A DNA stretch of 32,000 nucleotides, from assembly GCA_002717145.1 (NCBI GenBank), contig PBCP01000078.1:1-32000 (forward strand). Reading direction: 5' to 3'. A model generated the notes under the pieces. That model had not been told where the DNA came from. It saw nothing but the letters and a program-made list of their open reading frames with translations, and made no database searches. The position numbers and the translations under genes were made by a program. Positions 27,801 through 32,000 of this stretch are shown one piece after another. This stretch comes from Planctomycetaceae bacterium. GTDB taxonomy: Bacteria > Planctomycetota > Planctomycetia > Pirellulales > Pirellulaceae. Numbering within the stretch: the stretch's first letter is position 1; each line of letters starts with the position of its first letter.

Positions 27801-28167
27801 TGAGAATCGAGATTTCATTCCGGTTTAGGCCATCAGCTTCCGGAGGCATTTTCAAATCATCGTGTGTCCCGGCCACAATCTGTATCAAAAAGCTATCTGC
27901 TCCTTTGCCCTTTTGAATTGCAGGTTCACCCAGATCACCCCCACGTAACAACGACGCTTTAAGATCTACTCGTAGACCACTCTCTTGAGTATCCTCTCCG
28001 TGGCATTCGATACAATGTCGTTCAAAAATTGGCTGAACTTCTTTCACAAAATCGATCTTGCGATCTAAAGCAGCAGGTATTTGCTTCTCTTGGGCAGGAA
28101 CCTCAGAGATTCCGACAATGAGAACCAAAGCACAACCCAATAGTACGTTGATGTAAATACGAGCCAA
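24823..28167 (-). CDS. Planctomycete cytochrome protein (PSCyt1-DUF1549-discoidin-like-DUF1553)
   Basis: This large exported protein has 1114 residues. A signal peptide ends near PAQ (about residue 26). PSCyt1 follows, with heme motif CIECH (52-56) and a likely axial Met107 in LKMPPE. DUF1549 covers about 165-375 and contains a second CXXCH, CARCH (342-346). A long insertion follows, with discoidin-like (F5/8 type C) segments around 610-760, for example IEHLNDGKFGNQYSWIS. A coiled stretch (about 760-785) leads into DUF1553, with NPLTARVIVNRLWQFHFG (851-868) and THPELLDYLASELM. The start is a TTG at 28167, the only start that keeps the signal peptide intact. The DUF1501 gene follows. A redox-linked role on polysaccharide substrates has been proposed for such proteins but is not shown. 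Confidence 0.92.
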   Translation of the reverse strand: MARIYINVLLGCALVLIVGISEVPAQEKQIPAALDRKIDFVKEVQPIFERHCIECHGEDTQESGLRVDLKASLLRGGDLGEPAIQKGKGADSFLIQIVAGTHDDLKMPPEADGLNRNEISILRTWIDQGVDWPGQADAVKITSDHWSFQPVVKPQVPTTQLVWPKNAIDHFILTKLAEKGLSPSSAAKPLDLLRRLTLINHGLPPTPEQMQLYASEESYNDLVEAVLDSPHFGERWATHWLDLVRFGETTGYEVNRERPNAFHYRDYVIDAFNSDKPYDLFVKEQLAGDQVGNDLGTGFLVAGPNDLVKSQDANLTKMQRQDELADYINATGTTFLGLTIGCARCHNHKFDAITQRDYYAMQAVFAGVRHGDRSLKPGREQLERESFLTKEIRRLESELADFIFVPMGTMVQIDETEKGRPGTRRFEELIPRNGTGTNPAGIARGHLSDAGDANRIGNISGGSYIWWDHKQPADLGQYHLVSRGKKRIWISWGTGFDTHATDAQYVLDHDGDLTTLEDQTVIAEVNQHEFADGTVPSTRAPLWSGLYNAGVHELTPKTTLIVRKQSESIALTTDVVVLEPASDSDTQHQPTRPAFREAVTAQMNREVFAAVDAKYIRMTVQATSSSEPCIDEISVFSGADNVGLASLGAKATASSNLPGYEIHQIEHLNDGKFGNQYSWISNTKGRGWAQIELPATREITSIEWSRDREGKFKDRVSTEYRFDVSVDGQNWKQVVSSADRAPFQSATKRTRIIYDFSPLPAKVQREMEKKLSTLESHQRELEQLGNRTKAYVGTFVQPEVIYRLYRGDFNAPREAVLPDALEVFGTLGLTQESTDAQRRLAYAEWVASKDNPLTARVIVNRLWQFHFGTGIVDTPSDFGVAGTLPTHPELLDYLASELMENNWSLKHIHRLIMNSATFRQSSRPDRQGLSVDASARLLWRFPPRRMEAEVIRDSILQVSGSLNKQMGGSGFPGFEVQAENVRHYFPLKEFGPEHWRRMIYMTKVRQEKDAVFGVFDCPDASQVVDKRSRSTTPLQALNLFNSTFVLQQCEILSEYLTEQFPNDHASQVQYVMLRAFGRQPQQDEVEEATSFVKEVGLAQFCRAIFNANEFVFVH

Positions 28168-28370
28168 TTCTTAAGTCCATGTCTGTTTATGATGCAAAGT
28201 ATATCTATGACAGTATTTTAGTCTCTACTGAGTTCACAATTCCACTACGGGAATTCAATAAAACCTATCCCACTAATCGCTTACGCAATCAGGTGTGGAT
28301 CAATGCCTAAACTTTACGGTCATTAACAGCTAAAATAAAGAACGAAGCTTGTTAGGGGAGTTCATTTGTA

Positions 28371-30143
28371 ATGCCATATTTAATCGCCCAGGGAAAACAG
28401 CCCCACCAACGTTGGCGTCGGCTTGTTCCCGAAGCAACCAAAGTGAGTCTTGGCAGGACGACCCCACGGTGGAATGTGCCCTGGGACACACAAATATCCA
28501 GAGTCCATGCCTATCTTCAACTGAAGGGTGACATCCTTCAGGTCCACAGCGACGAATCTGCGAGCAATGCGATTTATTTTCAAGGCCACGAAAGTAAAGC
28601 ATTTGAACTGCAATTAAATCAACATTTTGTGATCGGAGAAACCAGTTTCACACTAGTCTCCTCTCAACTGGCAGCATCACTAATTCCGGAATCTCCGGCC
28701 GCGGAACAAACGTTTTTACTGTCGGACTTACACAAAATACCTTTTGAAGAAACTTCTCATCGAATCGAACTACTTGCAAAACTTCCGGCCATTATAGCCT
28801 CCGCCTCTGATGAGCAGGAACTTTTATCCAACATGGTGGATTGGTTATTTCGAGGCATTTCCCGAGCTTCAGGAATTGCCGTCGTAAGACAAATTGCCGA
28901 TCAGAACGAAGCGGTGGAAATCATGCACTGGGATTTCCGTGGACGAAAGGACGGCTATTTTAGTCCCAGTCAGGCATTGATTAACCAGGCCATCAAGTCA
29001 CAACTCAGTACAATTCATTTCTGGAACCAAGACGGCGCATCTGAATACACAGAGTTTCAAGGGATCGATTGGGCATTCTGCATACCGATGCAGGGTGATG
29101 CCTGCCCAAACTGGGGAATTTATGTAGCCGGGAAAACTGATAGCACCTCGAAGCTTGGCCGTGACTCATTAACTCAGTTTGAAATCAAACAGGATATGAA
29201 GTATGCGGAGTTAGCTTCTTCGACTTTGAGTCACTTACGCTCTCTAAAGAATCTTGAACGAATGCAGGCTCATTTCCAACAGTTCTTCCCAGATGTAGTC
29301 GTCGAAGCGTTATTAAGTGGGGCCTCCGAAGACCTACTTAAACCTCGCGAATCTGATTTGAGTGTTATGTTCTGTGATCTGTCAGGTTTCAGTAATGTCA
29401 GCGAAGATTCGGCCACCGATCTCATGAATTTGTTACAGCAAACCAGCGATAGTTTGACATTGATCACTCAACAGATTCTGGGGCACGATGGGGTCATTGG
29501 TGACTTTCACGGCGATGCTGCGATGGGTTTTTGGGGCTGGCCAGTCGCGGGTACTGACCAATCTCATGCGTTGAAAGCATGTGCTGCGGCTTTGGATATC
29601 ATGGCATCTTTTACTTCTAATAACACATTCACTGCAAAAATTGGAATCGGGTCTGGCACTTGCGTCGCAGGTGAAATTGGATCAAACCATCAGGTCAAAG
29701 TGTCGGCATTAGGTCCTGTGGTCAATCTGGCTTCCAGACTGGAATCGATGAACCGCCAATTTGGTACCTCGATTTTGATTGATGACCGTACAGCGGAATT
29801 ACTTGGTGAACATCTCAAACAAGCAGTCGTCATTACACTCGGCCAGGTACGTCCATACGGGATGGAGCGAGCGGTTCGAGTCTCTACCATACTCCATGGC
29901 GAAGACATTCATGGATTACAAGACTTGCTCGAAAAATACAGCAGAGCGTTAGCAGCTGTTGAATCAGGTGACCTGCCTCAGGCTCACAGCCTTCTATTAG
30001 AGATTACAGCTGCCAAAGAGCCCTCGCTAGGATTCGCTCATGTTTTGCTTGGCCATATTGAGTTACATATGACATTAGCCAACAAAACAAACATGGGACT
30101 CCAAAAATCGGAGCCCCATATAATTCACTTGGCGATCAAATAA
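28371..30143 (+). CDS. FHA-GAF-class III nucleotide cyclase
   Basis: This is a predicted cytoplasmic signalling enzyme of 590 residues. The FHA domain (about 24-97) has GRTTPR and the phosphothreonine-binding SRVH (43-46). A GAF-like region follows at about 128-270. The class III cyclase domain (about 325-480) keeps both metal aspartates, Asp336 in MFCDLSGF and Asp382 in FHGDAAM, and the transition-state Asn452 and Arg456 in VNLASRLE. The position normally holding the adenine-specifying Lys is Asp378, the partner Asp/Thr position is Ser445, and the usual GD before the VN motif is GP. So the nucleotide product cannot be assumed to be cAMP. A TPR-like tail ends the protein. ATG 28371 has GGGGAG upstream. 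It is divergent from the cytochrome operon. Confidence 0.9.
   Translation: MPYLIAQGKQPHQRWRRLVPEATKVSLGRTTPRWNVPWDTQISRVHAYLQLKGDILQVHSDESASNAIYFQGHESKAFELQLNQHFVIGETSFTLVSSQLAASLIPESPAAEQTFLLSDLHKIPFEETSHRIELLAKLPAIIASASDEQELLSNMVDWLFRGISRASGIAVVRQIADQNEAVEIMHWDFRGRKDGYFSPSQALINQAIKSQLSTIHFWNQDGASEYTEFQGIDWAFCIPMQGDACPNWGIYVAGKTDSTSKLGRDSLTQFEIKQDMKYAELASSTLSHLRSLKNLERMQAHFQQFFPDVVVEALLSGASEDLLKPRESDLSVMFCDLSGFSNVSEDSATDLMNLLQQTSDSLTLITQQILGHDGVIGDFHGDAAMGFWGWPVAGTDQSHALKACAAALDIMASFTSNNTFTAKIGIGSGTCVAGEIGSNHQVKVSALGPVVNLASRLESMNRQFGTSILIDDRTAELLGEHLKQAVVITLGQVRPYGMERAVRVSTILHGEDIHGLQDLLEKYSRALAAVESGDLPQAHSLLLEITAAKEPSLGFAHVLLGHIELHMTLANKTNMGLQKSEPHIIHLAIK
30081..30119 (-). terminator. Terminator of the LRR gene inside the cyclase 3' end
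   Basis: On the minus strand ATGGGGCTCC and GGAGTCCCAT form a 10-bp stem with one mismatch around a seven-base loop. A T-rich tail, GTTTGTTTTGTT, follows. It lies about 30 bases past the LRR gene stop and inside the last codons of the convergent cyclase gene. Confidence 0.55.
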
Positions 30144-30150
30144 GGCCGGC

Positions 30151-30981
30151 TCACTCGGTAATACGCGCTCCCATTGATTTGAGTGCATCCAACTGAGCTT
30201 TCACGCCGTCTGTTAGCGGATTGCCTGAAATATAGATCTTCCAGAACGGTGAAAAACGCTTTTGCCCCTCACTGTCCGCCTTGGCCATTTCCACTAACAC
30301 GGCCAAATCTGAGACCTTGTTGTCATTGATAAATAGATACTTTAATTCCGTGTATGCCTTTAACGGTGCCAAATCCGTAATCTCATTACCTCGCAAATCA
30401 AGAGAAGAAACTCTAGTTAATCCTGCAATCTGATCAAGCGAATTCAATTTGTTGCCGTTCAGATAAAGAGACCACAGCTTTTTGTGCTCTGCGATCGGTG
30501 TCAAGTCAGTCAGTTGATTGTTAGCCAGATAGAGTGAACGCAAAGCGCCCAATTCCTTTAGCGGAGCAATATCAGTGATCTGGTTCCCGGAAAGTTTGAG
30601 ATATTGCAAATTTGTCAAACCAGCCACAGCGGTCACGTCGGTAATCTGATTGTCAGCAAGATTAAGGGACTGAAGACCTTTCAGGTCTTTGATTGCATTA
30701 ATATCGGTGACTTGATTTCCGGATATCGAAAGCAACGCAAGAGAGCGGCATTTTTCAAGTCCGGTTAAATCTGTGATTTCGGCTGAGTTACCCTCAATGC
30801 TGGAGATATTTTCCACATCCTGTTCGGTTAGCGGTTCTTCATTGTTACGTTTTGCGAACACATAACGCCTGACAACTTTTTCCAGATTCTTATCGGGAAA
30901 AATGCTTTGAGCCATCACATCCTGAATTCCAAGACAAAGGACGATGGTAAAGAGGACGAGGATCTTATAGCTGTTTTTCAT
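30151..30981 (-). CDS. Exported leucine-rich-repeat protein
   Basis: The 276-residue product begins with a signal peptide (hydrophobic core LVLFTIVLCLG, cleavage near VMAQ). It then has an internalin/SDS22-like array of about seven 22-residue leucine-rich repeats spanning roughly residues 70-235. Each repeat follows the pattern L-SLYLANNQLTDLTPI. Representative units are LQSLNLADNQITDVTAVAGL and LQYLKLSGNQITDIAPL. Such arrays usually make protein-protein contacts, and no enzyme domain is present. The ATG at 30981 has GGAG eight bases upstream, which is better than the TTG one codon earlier. The gene is separated from the upstream PH-domain gene by a terminator, and direct GTGACAC repeats (31043-31049, 31052-31058) lie in its upstream region. 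Confidence 0.88.
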   Translation of the reverse strand: MKNSYKILVLFTIVLCLGIQDVMAQSIFPDKNLEKVVRRYVFAKRNNEEPLTEQDVENISSIEGNSAEITDLTGLEKCRSLALLSISGNQVTDINAIKDLKGLQSLNLADNQITDVTAVAGLTNLQYLKLSGNQITDIAPLKELGALRSLYLANNQLTDLTPIAEHKKLWSLYLNGNKLNSLDQIAGLTRVSSLDLRGNEITDLAPLKAYTELKYLFINDNKVSDLAVLVEMAKADSEGQKRFSPFWKIYISGNPLTDGVKAQLDALKSMGARITE

Positions 30982-31171
30982 CAAGAGTGCTCCGGTACTC
31001 GTTGTTGAACATCAAGGTATTACTTTTAGTTCCATTCCATTCGTGACACGAGTGACACTGATAACGCGCGCGGTTGCTACAAATGGTTTCACGTCAACAG
31101 GTCAAAGTCTAGCCTTAACTATTTTAGAGAGCATTTAAGACGGCAATCAACCATACGGAACCGAAGTGCAC

Positions 31172-31204
31172 AAAAAAAAGGCAATTCGTTTCCCGAAATG
31201 CCTT
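31172..31204 (-). terminator. Terminator after PH-domain gene
   Basis: On the minus strand AAGGCATTTCG pairs with CGAATTGCCTT (one mismatch, five-base loop) and is followed by an eight-T run. It lies 29 bases past the PH-domain gene stop and separates that gene from the LRR gene. Confidence 0.88.
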
Positions 31205-31232
31205 CCTTACTGCTGTGAATTGGAGTGCGCTA

Positions 31233-31784
31233 TTAGATTGCCGCTTTCACACCAACATAGCTCAAACGTGCTTTCATACAAGCGGCCTTAAAAGCTTCCG
31301 GGCGTGAAACTCCTTTGAGTACTAAAACTTGTTTATCTCCATCGACAAATCGCAGATCTCCACAATCGTACCATTGTTGGTATGGTTTAGTACTGATCAC
31401 ATGGATGTCATTAAATTCATCGAGTTCGACTCCTCCGTGAACTTCGGCATTAGGCCCGCCACAGGCATCTTCGACGATGATATTTTGTGTGGTAATACGA
31501 TAGCGTTCAGGTTTGAGGCCGAGCAAATCTGAAATCTTTCCGAGTATTGGCAACCGGCTCACAGGCAGTATCCGGCCGATATAAAGTCCTGCACACAATG
31601 GCGCACTTAAAAGAGCCAGGATATGTCCAACTGACAGAAAACCAACTCCGATCCCTTTTGTGGATTGAAAGATCGATCCGAGCAGTTGCCCGATGCCCCC
31701 TGGTGCCTCGGAGATAGAAGGATAGACAGTCATAACTGTCGTCTCTTCGTTAAATGCAACAACGCCAGCAATTGCCTGATTCAT
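31233..31784 (-). CDS. PH-domain-like membrane protein
   Basis: This 183-residue protein has one hydrophobic segment of about 25 residues around 48-73 (FLSVGHILALLSAPLCAGLY core). A compact C-terminal region follows, with the strand pattern of bacterial PH domains: RYRITTQNIIVED, then VELDEFNDIHVIS, LRFVDGDKQVLVLKGV and a closing helix PEAFKAACMKAR. Bacterial PH proteins of this kind are anchored in the membrane and have mostly unknown roles. The ATG at 31784 has a distant AGGAA, and an in-frame ATG at 31733 is an alternative. A strong terminator follows. The domain call rests on pattern and is less certain than the enzymes in this window. Confidence 0.7.
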   Translation of the reverse strand: MNQAIAGVVAFNEETTVMTVYPSISEAPGGIGQLLGSIFQSTKGIGVGFLSVGHILALLSAPLCAGLYIGRILPVSRLPILGKISDLLGLKPERYRITTQNIIVEDACGGPNAEVHGGVELDEFNDIHVISTKPYQQWYDCGDLRFVDGDKQVLVLKGVSRPEAFKAACMKARLSYVGVKAAI

Positions 31785-32000
31785 TGTTAACCAAATTCCT
31801 GAAATGAATATTGTTAGCCTGAGGTTTTTATCTGTTTATTTATGATAGTCGACCGATGAAATGTCGCCAGACCATCGGCGAGTGAAAAACCATGTTCATC
31901 ATTTTAACGCGATTGGCCAGTACTGAAAAGCCAATTGAGCGACGTAGTCTACAAAGGCATCTCATCAAGTTTCCGAGACACCATAGCTTCCTGGCTAAAA

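Noticed and set aside
31892..32000. Short open frames at the right edge: plus strand from ATG 31892, and a minus-strand frame ending at a TAG (31951-31949) with possible C-terminus MVSRKLDEMPL
   Set aside because: Both run off the window and are too short to judge. The minus-strand frame could be the end of a real gene, but there is no recognisable motif.
1..32000. tRNA, rRNA, CRISPR arrays, transposases, prophage or toxin-antitoxin genes
   Set aside because: Reading both strands of the gaps gave no T-loop consensus outside genes, no regularly spaced repeats and no transposase or phage-like proteins. Long open frames opposite real genes are shadows without motifs or ribosome binding sites.

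Overview
The window looks like a chromosomal segment from a planctomycete. It carries two DUF1501 proteins with twin-arginine-like leaders, one of them next to a large PSCyt1/DUF1549/DUF1553 cytochrome protein, a gene pair that is a hallmark of Planctomycetes. It also has an FHA-cyclase, a membrane serine/threonine kinase, a type II glutamine synthetase, and GTG and TTG start codons. GC content is moderate by eye. No rRNA, tRNA, CRISPR array, intact transposase or prophage gene was seen. The species cannot be fixed from the sequence alone.

Layout. 1-8230, mostly minus strand: rsmG, glnA (GSII), an exported S41 protease, a lone DUF1501 protein, a Gfo/Idh/MocA oxidoreductase and a rhamnulokinase. 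The rhamnulokinase reading frame is broken by an in-frame TAA 34 codons before its natural C-terminus. 8234-8726 is a non-coding stretch with inverted copies of a GGTGCCACCCACTCATC-like motif and 8-bp flanking direct repeats, followed by the promoter of a cysH-rrf2 operon (plus strand). 10216-11805, plus strand: a fused TsaC-type threonylcarbamoyl-AMP synthase/arginine-phosphatase gene and rpiB, closed by a clear terminator. 12106-13569, plus strand: a hypothetical protein and a methyltransferase with a signal peptide. 13591-21001, minus strand: a DUF481 barrel protein, ilvE, a lolD-like/lolC-like ABC pair, lysS and an exported amidohydrolase. 21097-30143: a plus-strand kinase with an extracytoplasmic sensor, the minus-strand PSCyt1/DUF1553-DUF1501 operon, and a plus-strand FHA-GAF-cyclase. 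30151-31784, minus strand: an exported leucine-rich-repeat protein and a PH-domain membrane protein.

How the genes relate. Central metabolism and translation are represented by rsmG, glnA, ilvE, lysS, tsaC and rpiB. Sulfate assimilation is represented by cysH and a CymR-like Rrf2 regulator, with a triplicated 9-mer over the candidate promoter. Envelope functions are represented by LolCD, the S41 protease, DUF481, the LRR and PH proteins and the two DUF1501/cytochrome loci. Ser/Thr-kinase and FHA-cyclase genes flank the cytochrome operon, so a phosphorylation-to-cyclic-nucleotide relay is possible but unproven.

The observations most worth following are the nonsense-interrupted rhaB, the TsaC-YwlE fusion, the non-canonical active site of the FHA-cyclase, the exported methyltransferase and the inverted-repeat element upstream of cysH.
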